From: Leptolyngbya sp. O-77
GTDB taxonomy: Bacteria; Cyanobacteriota; Cyanobacteriia; Elainellales; Elainellaceae
Reading direction: 5' to 3'
DNA: 64,000 nt
Assembly (NCBI RefSeq): GCF_001548395.1
Contig: NZ_AP017367.1
Span: 4,563,001 to 4,627,000, forward strand
Positions within the stretch are counted from its first letter, which is position 1. Each line of letters begins with the position of its first letter. A program made the translations under genes and the position numbers. The notes below the pieces were generated by a model. The model was not told the origin of the DNA, ran no database searches, and was given only the letters and a program-made list of their open reading frames with translations. Shown here in pieces: positions 1 through 8,629 of this stretch.

Positions 1-344
1 TTCAGCAATAAATTGCGGACGCTGGGGTCGGTGTTGACCAGGTATCGGATTTCTACTGTGAGAGCGCGATCGCCCTTCGTATAGTCGTATCGCTTGCCCG
101 ACACCATCTCTGCCTGCGCCTTTTCGGGAATCGGCAGCGCTGTTGCCGACTGAGCCTGCCAGCCAGGAAGGGGCACCTGCTCCGGGAAGTCAAATTCGGC
201 CTTCGTCTGCTCAGCGGTCGGGGGAAACAGGAGCAAGCGCCCCAGTACCAGCACCACGCCCCCCAAGGTCAATGCCAGCAGCGACAGGCGAGTATATTTC
301 GCAACTAAGTTTTCGGCTGAGTTTGCAGATAAGTTTGCAGTCAT
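1..344 (-). CDS. cyanoexosortase A-associated protein (partial)
   Basis: The gene runs off the left edge, so only about 114 N-terminal residues are present. They show a short cytoplasmic start, one membrane helix at about residues 19-33 (LSLLALTLGGVVLVL) and then a periplasmic stretch with the PEQVPLPGW motif. This layout fits the small membrane-anchored proteins encoded beside cyanobacterial exosortases, which are thought to help sort PEP-CTERM-type proteins and exopolysaccharide. The ATG lies 39 nt downstream of the exosortase stop on the same strand, so the two are probably one operon. The family name rests mainly on this neighbourhood and on the single-helix layout; the C-terminal part is not visible. 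Confidence 0.7.
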   Translation of the reverse strand, partial: MTANLSANSAENLVAKYTRLSLLALTLGGVVLVLGRLLLFPPTAEQTKAEFDFPEQVPLPGWQAQSATALPIPEKAQAEMVSGKRYDYTKGDRALTVEIRYLVNTDPSVRNLLL

Positions 345-383
345 GAACGTGCTATCACGAAAGGAACTATGGCTCTTGCCCAC

Positions 384-1301
384 TCAAGCGGCTCGTCCTG
401 CGGATGATCCCAGAAACAGTTCGTCCTCCGTTGAATCGTCACCGACCTCCGCTAAGGCCGTCCAGCATTCAGCAGCCTCCTGCCAGCGCAGCAGCAGCCA
501 GCACACGCCGCCAAAAATCAGCACAGCAATCATGGAAAAGATGAGCGACCCGGTGCCTTCATGCCAGTATTCAAACGCCTCTGGCTGAGAAGATGCGACC
601 AGATAGGCCATCAAAGACACCCGCACCCCGTTGACCCCAAAAGCGATCAACACCGCCAGCGCAACTGCCAGTCCGCGACGCAGCCAGTTCAAAGGGAACA
701 TCACCACAAACAAACCCGCTAGCGACAGCAGGTAAGTAATGCCCTCAATGCCAGAACAGCCAGGATAGACCTCGACTGACCCGGTGGGCAGGTGAATATT
801 GACTCCATCGCGAACTACTTCAAACCCGCCATACCAGAGCAGAGCGGTCGAAAATTTCGCCGTCCACAGCGTCGGGTCAAACAGCGGCGGAATAAACACC
901 TTGGGCGCACCCAGACAAAACAGCAGCAACAGTTCTTGTCGATATTGCCCCAATCCGCGAAAACCAGAGGATAGGAGGGCTAATCCTAAACCAGCCGTGA
1001 GCGGAGCTAGCAGCAAAAACGCCTCGCCCGGAGTTGCCAAACTCCGCAACAGCACGAACACAATCAGCATGGCTCCAAGCACGCTTGCGAGAATGCTGCT
1101 ATCAAAGCGCAGTGTATGCTGGCGATCGCCCAACAGCGAGGCCAGCGCCGCAAAAAACAGAATGCTGCTGCCCAGCAAATCGACGTTATCAGCCCGCCAA
1201 ACCAGCGTCAGGTGAATTGCAGCCAGCCCAGCGGCGATCGCCACCAGCCAGAACCGAAACTCGGTGACTGATCTGAAGTTCAAAGACGAAAACGTTTTCA
1301 T
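384..1301 (-). CDS. cyanoexosortase A
   Basis: This is a 305-residue integral membrane protein with about eight hydrophobic helices. The three residues expected of exosortase transpeptidases are visible: Cys182 in PGCSGIEG, Arg227 in NGVRVSL and His247 in YWHEGTG. Exosortases cleave C-terminal PEP-CTERM sorting signals in the inner membrane and are linked to exopolysaccharide production; this one matches the cyanobacterial type A. I use the ATG at 1301 because upstream residues in the same frame have no membrane-protein character. The charged C-terminus after the last helix (EVGDDSTEDELF) is not part of the core. No PEP-CTERM substrate was recognised in the window, so substrates must lie elsewhere. 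Confidence 0.88.
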   Translation of the reverse strand: MKTFSSLNFRSVTEFRFWLVAIAAGLAAIHLTLVWRADNVDLLGSSILFFAALASLLGDRQHTLRFDSSILASVLGAMLIVFVLLRSLATPGEAFLLLAPLTAGLGLALLSSGFRGLGQYRQELLLLFCLGAPKVFIPPLFDPTLWTAKFSTALLWYGGFEVVRDGVNIHLPTGSVEVYPGCSGIEGITYLLSLAGLFVVMFPLNWLRRGLAVALAVLIAFGVNGVRVSLMAYLVASSQPEAFEYWHEGTGSLIFSMIAVLIFGGVCWLLLRWQEAAECWTALAEVGDDSTEDELFLGSSAGRAA

Positions 1302-1916
1302 ACAAACTGTTAGAGGAGGTTCAAATCTGGTTTGCGAGGGTTCGCATTCAAACTTTGAACCGTACAACGCTAGTGTGCCCAGGTGCGATCGCTTCCTAAC
1401 AGACGCAATATTTTGCGGCAATGAGCGCAGTCCATAGGCGGAAAAATCTCATTCGATGTGCCTAAATTTCCCTATCGGGCGATCGCAAAAGTGATGATAA
1501 CGAGTACACAAACCGAACAGACTGGTGAAAAATACGGTCACTAAGGGGGCGATGATTTCGCAGATTGGATTTGCGCCTTGGTTTCAAAAGATCAGCCCTT
1601 CCTGCAACCTGAAAGTCCATCAAAAGAAGACTTTTGGCCCTTTTTACTGGCCAATGGACTACTCGCTGTGTAGGTGATTTTTTCAGGCAAAGTATTTAAC
1701 TCATTAAAACCACACAAAACCCATACAATATCAAGACAAAAGCGCCGCAGCCCGCCCCCTTAGAGGGCGGAAACTCGTACGTAATCTCCCTCTGTTTACC
1801 CGGCTTTTGCGGATGTTATTACCGAATGTAGATGGTCATTGACTCTGCGAACAAACCGCCTGGTTTGGATTTCGGATGACTATCGAGCAAAAGACCTCAG
1901 GAATGGAGCGTGCTGG
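1302..1916. other. divergent intergenic region, exosortase / WecG
   Basis: About 615 bases separate the two divergent starts and presumably carry both promoters. No clear promoter or operator was recognised. One short open frame on the plus strand (1552-1677, 41 codons) follows a G-rich stretch resembling a ribosome binding site, but nothing else supports it as a gene. The region is less G+C-rich between 1680 and 1740. Confidence 0.4.
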
Positions 1917-2729
1917 ATGGACAGCGTTAAGATTCTGAACGTGCAAATTGATAACCTGTCAACACAGGAACTACTGGAAAAGCTAACCAGCGGCGTTGTT
2001 TATACTCCCAACGTGGATCACTTGGTCAAACTGCAAAGAGACTCGTCCTTCTTCAAGGTCTATAATGACGCAGACTACCGGGTTTGCGACAGCAAGATCT
2101 TAATGTACGTGTCTCGCTTCCTGGGGTCGCCCATCCGCGAAAAAATTTCGGGGTCTGACCTGTTCCCTGCTTTTTACGAGTATCACAAGGACAACCCAGA
2201 CATTCGTATTTTCCTGCTGGGGGCCAAAGAGGGCGTTGCAGCAGCGGCCCAGAAGCGCATCAATGCAAAAGTCGGGCGGGAAATCGTGGTTGCGACCCAT
2301 TCGCCGTCCTTCGGGTTTGAAAAGGACGAAGCCGAGTGCGATCGCATCCTGGAAATGATTCGAGAGTCGGGCGCAACCGTCTTGGCTGTGGGGTTGGGCG
2401 CACCGAAGCAGGAGTTGTTCATTCACAAGTACAAAGACCAACTGCCCAATGTCAAAATCTTCCTGGCCATTGGCGCAACGATCGACTTTGAGGCAGGAAA
2501 CGTCAAGCGATCGCCCAAGTGGATCAGTGAGGCAGGGCTGGAATGGCTCTATCGCCTCATGGCCGAACCCAAGCGGCTGTGGCGGCGCTACCTGGTCGAA
2601 GATCCGCTGTTTTTCTGGCTGGTGCTGCTGCAAAAGCTGAATGTTTACACCAACCCGCTCCGGAGCAGCGCCAGCGACCTCGACCGCATCGACTACGGCA
2701 CGCCCCGCGAGGCTCTGGCGGCTGAATAG
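1917..2729 (+). CDS. WecG/TagA/CpsF family glycosyltransferase
   Basis: This 270-residue protein belongs to the WecG/TagA/CpsF family (GT26), which adds an N-acetylmannosamine(uronic acid) or related sugar to a lipid-linked precursor at the cytoplasmic membrane face. Family signatures are visible: TPNVDHLVKLQRD near the N-terminus, the FLLGAKEG turn, the GLGAPKQE loop and the basic C-terminal stretch ending in YRLMAEPKRLWRRY. I chose the ATG at 1917 because it follows AGGAATGGAG and begins the conserved part; a TTG at 1839 would add 26 unlikely residues. The gene faces away from the cyanoexosortase gene, consistent with a shared role in surface polysaccharide assembly. The acceptor and donor sugars cannot be read from sequence. 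Confidence 0.85.
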   Translation: MDSVKILNVQIDNLSTQELLEKLTSGVVYTPNVDHLVKLQRDSSFFKVYNDADYRVCDSKILMYVSRFLGSPIREKISGSDLFPAFYEYHKDNPDIRIFLLGAKEGVAAAAQKRINAKVGREIVVATHSPSFGFEKDEAECDRILEMIRESGATVLAVGLGAPKQELFIHKYKDQLPNVKIFLAIGATIDFEAGNVKRSPKWISEAGLEWLYRLMAEPKRLWRRYLVEDPLFFWLVLLQKLNVYTNPLRSSASDLDRIDYGTPREALAAE

Positions 2730-2773
2730 GTTCCAGGTTTGTAGAATTGCTGAATCCAGCGAAAACGAGGAGA

Positions 2774-2809
2774 GGGAGTGCGGGAGCTAAGCTGCGGCAT
2801 TCCCTTTTT
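2774..2809 (+). terminator. Rho-independent terminator of the WecG-family gene
   Basis: GGGAGTGC and GCATTCCC form an 8-bp stem with one G-T pair, followed at once by five T residues. It lies 45 bases after the stop codon. Confidence 0.7.
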
Positions 2810-2863
2810 GTGCTTTTGCACTTTGTGCCTCTGCTGCGCTCTGCGCTGTACTGACTTTTGCCC

Positions 2864-3502
2864 CTATTTCACCGGGTGCTGTCCGTAAAAAGGCAGCGCG
2901 GCCGACCAGTGGGGGCGATCGCCCCGTTGCCAGTCTGCATGGGCCAGGGCGAGCAGGTCTGCGGCGGTGTGAGCGCGATCGCCATTTGCGTCGATGGGTT
3001 GCCAGGGAAAGGTCCAGGAGTCGAGGAGCGATCGCCAGTCCGTTTCCGTCAGCACGGCATCAGGATACACGGGGACAAGCTGGTGGGTCTGCGGCTGGGT
3101 GCGATAAATTGCGCCAAACACTTCGCCGCGCTGGGCGGATAGCTGCACTGCCAGGTCGATTGTAGAATCTGTAGAATCATCAGGCATCTGGGCAGCGGCG
3201 GCATGGGCGACGGCCGCCAGCGAGGAAATGGCAAACAGCGGAATCTCCAACTGCTGCGCCAGCGTTCGTGCCGTCACCATGCCAATGCGCGTCCCCGTGA
3301 AGCCACCCGGCCCCCGCGCCACCGCCAGAAAGTCCAGATCTGCCCAGGTCTGCGGCGGCAAAAACGCCATCAGGCAGTCGTGCAGATGCGTAGACAGGGC
3401 CCGCCCCAACTCCCAGGTCTGCTGGCGCTGCACGTCGGCAAAGTTACTGAGTGCCAGACCCAGATTCGGACTGCTGGTGTGGAGGGCGAGGGCGGTGGGC
3501 AT
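2864..3502 (-). CDS. tsaB: tRNA threonylcarbamoyladenosine biosynthesis protein TsaB
   Basis: TsaB is the non-catalytic partner of TsaD in the complex that places threonylcarbamoyl on A37 of ANN-decoding tRNAs. The 212-residue length is usual. The N-terminus has the ASKHA-fold start (LALHTSSPNLGLAL), and the family signature GPGGFTGTRIG lies at about residues 64-74. The C-terminal half is divergent, as is normal for TsaB. It sits just downstream of the serpin gene on the same strand with about 23 nt between them, so they may be cotranscribed, although no functional link is known. TsaD, TsaE and TsaC are not in the window. Confidence 0.9.
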   Translation of the reverse strand: MPTALALHTSSPNLGLALSNFADVQRQQTWELGRALSTHLHDCLMAFLPPQTWADLDFLAVARGPGGFTGTRIGMVTARTLAQQLEIPLFAISSLAAVAHAAAAQMPDDSTDSTIDLAVQLSAQRGEVFGAIYRTQPQTHQLVPVYPDAVLTETDWRSLLDSWTFPWQPIDANGDRAHTAADLLALAHADWQRGDRPHWSAALPFYGQHPVK

Positions 3503-3525
3503 GGGGGTTTACAGACCAGCTAACT

Positions 3526-4821
3526 TTAGCTACCAGGGTTGACGACAGTACCCATAAACAGGATGCTGCCTGTCTGATTATCCTGGATAGCGTAGAAGAA
3601 GGGGCGATCAACCACCATCTGGAAGGGTGGATCGATGGGGGCGGAAGTGACCCCGATGCTGATGCCCGTGCTGCCTGCGGCTTCGGTGCCCTGCTCGTTG
3701 ACCTCGATGAAGGTCTTATGCTGCACGCGGTTGATGAAGGCCTGCGCGTCGATCATGGCGGAGAAGTCGGCCTGGTCTGGGTCGAAGGCGATCGCCATGC
3801 CCAGCGACTTGAGCGCGTCGTTCAGCCCCACGCTAAATTCCGTGTTGAACCGGGGCAGCTTGACCATGCCCTCGCGGCGGCGAAACTGGGTATTCCAGGT
3901 CTGCCAGTTTTCGATGGTGAGGGTTTGCAGGAACGCCTCCAGGCTGGTGGACTGCTTGGGCAAAAACACGACCATGCTAAAGCGGCGGTTGCCGTAGGGC
4001 AGATTAACTGCCTGGAACTGGTCGGTTTCGGCGTAGACAAACTGCCCCGACTGCGACATCAGCGGATGATTGAGGCGATCGCCATTGGGCAGATAGAAGG
4101 GCTGCGTCTGCGTCATTGACGGGTTGAAGGGCGCACTCCAGGTGCCTTTGAAATAGATGGCGTTGACCAAAAACAGCACATCCTCTGGATTGAGCCGATC
4201 GACGATGGTGGGAATTTTGCCTTCAGTGCTGCGGCTAACCCAGTCGTTGATTATGCTGGGCGCATTGGGTTGGGAAAAGTCCAGGCTGGAGACTTCGGCA
4301 TTATAGAACTCACGGTTCTTTGCCAAAAAGTCGGGCTGAAAATTGATCCCCTCCCGGCTCCAGAGGGAATTGGCGATCGCCAGCTTGACTTTTGGATCAG
4401 CACTTTCCAGCAGCGCCTCCAGTGCCGCATTGCCCTGGTTCACGTCGTCCAGGCTCAGCCCCTCAAGCTGGAGCGCTTCGGCGATCGCCCGCTGGGTGTC
4501 GCCGCTGGCCCCGTTGTAAACCATCGACAGGGCGATCGCCACGCTTGACGGCGAAATCAGCACATTTTCACCCGGCGACTGGGCCGCCACTTCCGAAAAC
4601 AGCTTGAAGCCAAAGCGGGTATTCGCCGCCACCAAACGCGCATCCACGGGTTGCTCCGTCACATCAGGGTTTTGGGAAATGGGGGATTCGGGCACCGACG
4701 GGATGGACGGCACGGGCGACGAATCGCCAGCGCGAGACTGATTCGCAGCACAACTCAACAACCCAACAACGAGCAGGCTGCCCGCCAGCGCGGTGCCAAT
4801 GGTCAACAGTGAGCGACGCAT
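3526..4821 (-). CDS. serpin-family protease inhibitor, predicted lipoprotein
   Basis: This 431-residue protein starts with a signal peptide ending in the lipobox LLSC, so it is probably lipid-anchored outside the cytoplasmic membrane. The rest is a complete serpin fold: NVLISPSSVAIALSMVYNGA near the start, the LVNAIYFKGTW shutter strand, a reactive-loop hinge GTEAAGSTG and the C-terminal signature RPFFYAIQDNQTGSILFMG. The hinge has the small residues needed for loop insertion, so it is likely an inhibitory serpin acting on a serine or cysteine protease. I place the start at 4821, preceded by AAGGAG; upstream in-frame codons encode no secretion signal. The target protease is unknown. Serpins are uncommon but known in bacteria. 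Confidence 0.92.
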   Translation of the reverse strand: MRRSLLTIGTALAGSLLVVGLLSCAANQSRAGDSSPVPSIPSVPESPISQNPDVTEQPVDARLVAANTRFGFKLFSEVAAQSPGENVLISPSSVAIALSMVYNGASGDTQRAIAEALQLEGLSLDDVNQGNAALEALLESADPKVKLAIANSLWSREGINFQPDFLAKNREFYNAEVSSLDFSQPNAPSIINDWVSRSTEGKIPTIVDRLNPEDVLFLVNAIYFKGTWSAPFNPSMTQTQPFYLPNGDRLNHPLMSQSGQFVYAETDQFQAVNLPYGNRRFSMVVFLPKQSTSLEAFLQTLTIENWQTWNTQFRRREGMVKLPRFNTEFSVGLNDALKSLGMAIAFDPDQADFSAMIDAQAFINRVQHKTFIEVNEQGTEAAGSTGISIGVTSAPIDPPFQMVVDRPFFYAIQDNQTGSILFMGTVVNPGS

Positions 4822-5093
4822 GTCTTGATTCTCCTTCAAATCAGCGGATGGGAATACTCCGCTGCAAAAACTTTCCACTTCTTTAGAATGGCAGCCGCCC
4901 CCTCGAAGTTTCCGCTGGTTTCGGTTTTTGCTACACAATGTTGGGTCACAGTTGACTAGGCGCGGGCGCAGTGGCAAACAGCCTGGGCAAAAAAACTGGC
5001 TTGCGAAAACAGCGTTTCGCAGCCAGCCCAGTATCCCAAACTTTGCGTGGTGATGGACGTATGGATAGATGTGTTGCCTAACCCAGTCTTTCC

Positions 5094-5525
5094 TCAGCGG
5101 CCGCTGCGAACCAGCACTTCATAGCCACAGTCCAATTCTAGATCGGCAATTTTCTGCATTTGCTGGGGCGACATGACCGGGCCGCTGTGCCCGTCCACCG
5201 ATTCCCAAAAACAAAATAGATCTGTCCGTGCGCCCATCTTCTGTAGCTCTCTTAGCGCCTCAGACCGGGGCGCAAGCTGCTGCAAAATCCAGTCGATGTG
5301 ATGGCGAGCATCGTTGGAATCGACTGCATCTTTGGACGACAGAAACCAACCGTTGAGCGAAGCAATGTGGGCTGGCTTGCCCGGATGTCGCAGTTTGCCC
5401 TGCCACTGGCACAGGGTCGGCTCAATGCCAAGGCGCTGGGTGACCTCGGTGGGGTCTAAATCGCCAGGATAAATCCGTAAAATTGCGTAGGTTCGCTTAC
5501 AGGGGGCAGGAGGAACAGCGTGCAT
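5094..5525 (-). CDS. DUF4279 domain-containing protein
   Basis: This 143-residue soluble protein has the DUF4279 pattern: an N-terminal strand (TYAILRIYPGDLDPTEVTQRLGIEP), a central conserved tryptophan region (GWFLSSKD) and a C-terminal ELDCGYEVLV strand. Families with this domain have no established function; some appear near polymorphic toxin immunity genes, which is not evident here. It stands alone between the serpin gene and the insertion sequence. No signal peptide or membrane segment is visible. Confidence 0.75.
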   Translation of the reverse strand: MHAVPPAPCKRTYAILRIYPGDLDPTEVTQRLGIEPTLCQWQGKLRHPGKPAHIASLNGWFLSSKDAVDSNDARHHIDWILQQLAPRSEALRELQKMGARTDLFCFWESVDGHSGPVMSPQQMQKIADLELDCGYEVLVRSGR

Positions 5526-5857
5526 AGAGGAGGCTCAGAATTGTCGAGGTTAGGCTGAAGGTCAGACTGCATCGTAGATGTCCCTGAAGAATGCCGAGAA
5601 TCGTTGCAAAAAAACGCAGGGGCTATATCTTTAATATTCTGCTAGATCTCTCCGTATTATTGCGGGGAAACGGGCGATCGCCATCAAATCGCAACAAAAT
5701 AGTTAAGAATTCGTAAAGAGGCGATCGCCTTTCCCGCCTGCTCTCACCGATTTGCCCCGATGCCTGCCCATAGCGGAGGCTCCAGCGCGATCGCGCTAGG
5801 GGTTCAGAAAAATGGAAAAGTGAAGAACGAAAAACGAATGCAGAAGGTCTACAACCC
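5526..5857. other. intergenic region upstream of the IS element
   Basis: About 330 bases with two HIP1 octamers and a purine-rich patch (near 5815-5840) resembling those at 21600-21660 and 62370-62410. I see no gene or clear regulatory site. Confidence 0.4.
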
Positions 5858-5869
5858 GGAGCGCACTGG
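5858..5869. repeat. left target-site duplication of the ISAs1-like element
   Basis: GGAGCGCACTGG abuts the left terminal inverted repeat, and an identical 12-mer abuts the right end at 7035-7046. ISAs1 elements usually duplicate 8-10 bp; two extra matching bases may be chance. Confidence 0.75.
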
Positions 5870-7034
5870 TAGGGTTGATTCTCTACCCGGAAGAATACAG
5901 ATTGGAAGAGATGAGATCAAGGCGAAGAGATGGGAGTAGAGGCATTAATTGAACAATTAGAAACGATTCCAGATTGGCGCGGGGACGGAAAGTCCAATAT
6001 CCCCTGTGGTTGATGCTGTTGATGACCTTGTTGGGTGTCATGAGCGGGTATAGCAGCCTCAGAGGGCTAGAAGACTTCATGAAGCGTCACCAGCAGGAGG
6101 TCGCTGAATTATTCGACTTAGCGAAAGCGAAACTCCCCAGTTACTCCACCTTGCGGGATATGACTCTGCATGTGGATGCCCTCAAGGTTACTGAAATATT
6201 CATGCGATGGGCGAACCAAGCATTGCCGACAGAACCAGGGGAGGTGATATCGCTGGATGGCAAAGCGTTAGCTAGTACCCTGAAGGACTGCTATGGCGAG
6301 CAGCAAGATTTTGTCACCGTCGTGAGTGCCTGTGTGCAACGGTGGGATGTGGTGATTGGGCAAGTGAGCTTCCATAATGGCGAAAGCAGTGAGATTGTAA
6401 GCGTTAGACACTTGCTGCAACAGCTTGATGTCAAAGGCGTGTGGGTGACCTTGGATGCGTTGCACACCCAAAAAAACGGTTTGTGAGATTATCGACGTTG
6501 GCAATCATTACTGCATTGGACTCAAAGCCAATCAACGCAAGTTGCTGGAGCAGGCACAGCAGTGCGCTCAAACTCAAGTTCCTCTGAGTTCTCACGAGTT
6601 CCTCGATACCTCTCATGGTCGGGTTGTGACTCGTCGGGTTCGAGTCTTTGCTGCTCCCCCAGAGCTATCCCAAGATTGGCAAGCGTTAGCGGCATTTGTC
6701 TGCGTTGAGCGTTCGGGAGTCCGTCAGCGACAGCCTTTTAAGCGACAGTCCTGGTTTATCATCTCTCAAGTCATAGACGCTCAACAGCTGAGTGGGATGA
6801 TTCAAGCCCATCGGGGCACAACAGAAAACAAATTACATTGGGTTAAAGATGTCGTGCAGGGTGAAGATGCTTCCTGGATTCGCGCTGCTAACCCTGCAAC
6901 GCTGATGGCACTGTTGCGCTCCTGGGCAATTTCTTTGTTTCGTAAAGCTGGCTATTCCTCCATTACAAAAGCCATTCGCTTGTTCCAGCATGATTTGCCG
7001 ACTCTGATTTCTTTTATCTAGAGAATCAGCCCTA
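5870..7034 (+). mobile_element. ISAs1-family insertion sequence
   Basis: The element is 1165 bp, within the ISAs1 range. It ends in 16-bp inverted repeats (TAGGGTTGATTCTCTA at left, complement of TAGGGCTGATTCTCTA at right) with one mismatch. Identical 12-bp direct repeats flank it. The ends and target duplication are intact while the transposase is frameshifted, so the element probably arrived recently and then lost, or never had, an uninterrupted transposase. It is inserted between genes and breaks nothing visible. Confidence 0.85.
5930..7021 (+). pseudogene. ISAs1-type transposase, frameshifted twice
   Basis: The translated pieces form one ISAs1 (H-repeat-associated, DDE) transposase. The first begins MGVEALIEQLETIPDWR and hits a stop; the next frame resumes at ARGRKVQYPLWLMLL and runs through SGYSSLRGLEDF and the SLDGKAL motif; the third resumes with KKTVCEIIDVGNHYCIGLKANQ and ends at RLFQHDLPTLISFI. 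Breaks lie near 5972-5985 and in a seven-A run at 6470-6476. At the A run the frame must move by +1; the A-AAA-AAC heptamer would give a -1 shift into a different frame, so ordinary programmed slippage does not rescue it. The acidic triad spans the second break. I judge it non-functional unless the reads contain homopolymer errors. Confidence 0.8.
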
Positions 7035-7046
7035 GGAGCGCACTGG
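7035..7046. repeat. right target-site duplication of the ISAs1-like element
   Basis: Exact copy of the 12-mer at 5858-5869, immediately outside the right inverted repeat. Confidence 0.75.
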
Positions 7047-7092
7047 GGGTTGTGCCAAGGGTATAGAGACGTGGCTCCAGACCGCGAAATCT

Positions 7093-8211
7093 CTACCCTT
7101 TCAAAAAGTCTACTAGTGCCTCGACCTTGGCCCAGGCGGCCCCACTGCTGAGAATGTCTTTTGCTTGCACGATCCCTAGCCGCAGCGTCTGATCTAGGTC
7201 GTCGGTTGCACCTGCGATGGCGTTGCCTACCTTTAGCGCCAGGGCTGCGTTTAGCGCCACCACATCCTGCTGTGCCGCAGTGCCTTTGCCCTGAAGCACG
7301 TTCCGCAAAATTTCTAGATTCTCCGCCACCTCGCCGCCGCGCAGGGCGCTGGTGGGCGCAGGCGACAGGCCCAGCGCTTCGGGGTTGATGGCGTGCGATC
7401 GCACTTTGCCACCCGACAGCACCGCCACATCCGTCCAGTCTGCCAGCCCCGCCTCGTCCAGCTTTTCGCGCCCATGCAGCACGATCGCCTCTGCCCGCCC
7501 AAGCTGCTGCAACGCCTGCGCCGCCGTTTCCACCAACTGCGGGCTAAACACACCCATCACCTGACCCGTCGGCTGAAGCGGGTTCACCAGCGGCCCCAGC
7601 AGGTTGAACACGGTTCGTACCTTCAGCGTTTTGCGAATCGGCGCGACGGACTTCATCGCCGGATGCCAGCCAGGAGCAAATAGAAACGTAATGCCCACCT
7701 CGCGCAGCGCCGCCCGAATTCGCTCCGGCGGTGCGCCCAGGTTTACGCCCAGCCCTTCCAGCACGTCCGCAGAACCCACCCGACTGGAAGCCGCCCGATT
7801 GCCATGCTTCGCCACTGCCACACCCGCCGCCGCTGCCACAAACGCCACGCAAGTCGAAATATTGAACGTAGACGCGCCATCGCCGCCCGTACCGCAGGTG
7901 TCGATCAGCGGGGTCGGCAAATCTGCATCCACCGTCTTGCCGAGGGACTGTGCCTGAAGCACCCGCGCCATGCCTGCCAGTTCGTCCGCCGACACCCCCT
8001 TTGCCTGGATTGCCGCCAGGATTGCCCCGGACAGCGCGGGCGCAATGGATTCTGATAGCCAGCCCTGCATCAGGTCTGCGGCCTGATCCGCGTCGAGCGA
8101 TCGCCCGTCAAGCAGTTGTTGCAGCAGGGGCGACCAGTCGCGGTCTGGGGCCGAGGGACTCGCGGAAGCGGCGGTTGTGCTGGTCGAGGAGGGGGATGCA
8201 GCGTTGCTCAT
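7093..8211 (-). CDS. trpD: anthranilate phosphoribosyltransferase
   Basis: TrpD joins anthranilate and phosphoribosyl pyrophosphate in the second step of tryptophan synthesis, in the cytoplasm. The 372-residue protein has the PRPP-binding GTGGDGASTFN loop, the KHGNRAASSRVGSADVLEALG-type anthranilate site (here VLEGLG), and the FNLLGPLVNP motif. The N-terminal 30 residues are a Ser/Thr/Ala-rich extension of no clear role. I start at the ATG at 8211; ten further upstream codons look non-coding. No other trp gene is adjacent, as is usual in cyanobacteria where the pathway genes are scattered. Confidence 0.95.
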   Translation of the reverse strand: MSNAASPSSTSTTAASASPSAPDRDWSPLLQQLLDGRSLDADQAADLMQGWLSESIAPALSGAILAAIQAKGVSADELAGMARVLQAQSLGKTVDADLPTPLIDTCGTGGDGASTFNISTCVAFVAAAAGVAVAKHGNRAASSRVGSADVLEGLGVNLGAPPERIRAALREVGITFLFAPGWHPAMKSVAPIRKTLKVRTVFNLLGPLVNPLQPTGQVMGVFSPQLVETAAQALQQLGRAEAIVLHGREKLDEAGLADWTDVAVLSGGKVRSHAINPEALGLSPAPTSALRGGEVAENLEILRNVLQGKGTAAQQDVVALNAALALKVGNAIAGATDDLDQTLRLGIVQAKDILSSGAAWAKVEALVDFLKG

Positions 8212-8285
8212 AAGTATCGTTCGGCAGTTGTCTTTGTGCAAACTAGATTACTCTACACCGTCACCCCAGGGGCGATCGCTCTACT

Positions 8286-8444
8286 GTGTCTGCTTATTTA
8301 TCACCGTCAAGCTTCCAGCGAGTTGAGCAATTTCAGAAACCAATTAATGCCAATCCCGTGGCACTGGCTAACCACCGCTGGGTGAAAAATCACCTCAACC
8401 CTGAAGAATGTGAAGCGACAAGTTTCAACTCAGGCGAGGTTTAG
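8286..8444 (+). CDS. possible small protein, 52 residues
   Basis: An open frame with a GTG start encodes 52 residues of protein-like composition (for example LANHRWVKNHLNPEE near the C-terminus). It lies between the divergent trpD and aspS genes. The ribosome binding site is weak: an AGGGG about 13 nt upstream. I do not recognise the family, and it may be non-coding leader DNA. Conservation in relatives would decide. Confidence 0.3.
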   Translation: MSAYLSPSSFQRVEQFQKPINANPVALANHRWVKNHLNPEECEATSFNSGEV

Positions 8445-8629
8445 AACCCGTACTACTCTTATCCCTCCCAGGCAAAACTGGGCATGAGGGCATTTCAAAA
8501 CCATCGTCAATAGCAGCCCGAATGCAGGATAATGAATAGGTTTTAGTCGGGATATTCCGCACGATCTTTCCCGGACTGCCCGACAACGCTGCAACCCTGA
8601 TTCATCTATTCCTCTAAATCCTGACTTCC

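Noticed and set aside
1552..1677. 41-codon frame after a G-rich stretch
   Set aside because: Only the ribosome-binding-like G run supports it; reported inside the intergenic entry instead of as a gene.
6465..6490. Programmed -1 frameshift in the IS transposase at A-AAA-AAC
   Set aside because: The slippery heptamer is in register, but a -1 shift leads to a frame that does not continue the transposase; a +1 shift would be needed.
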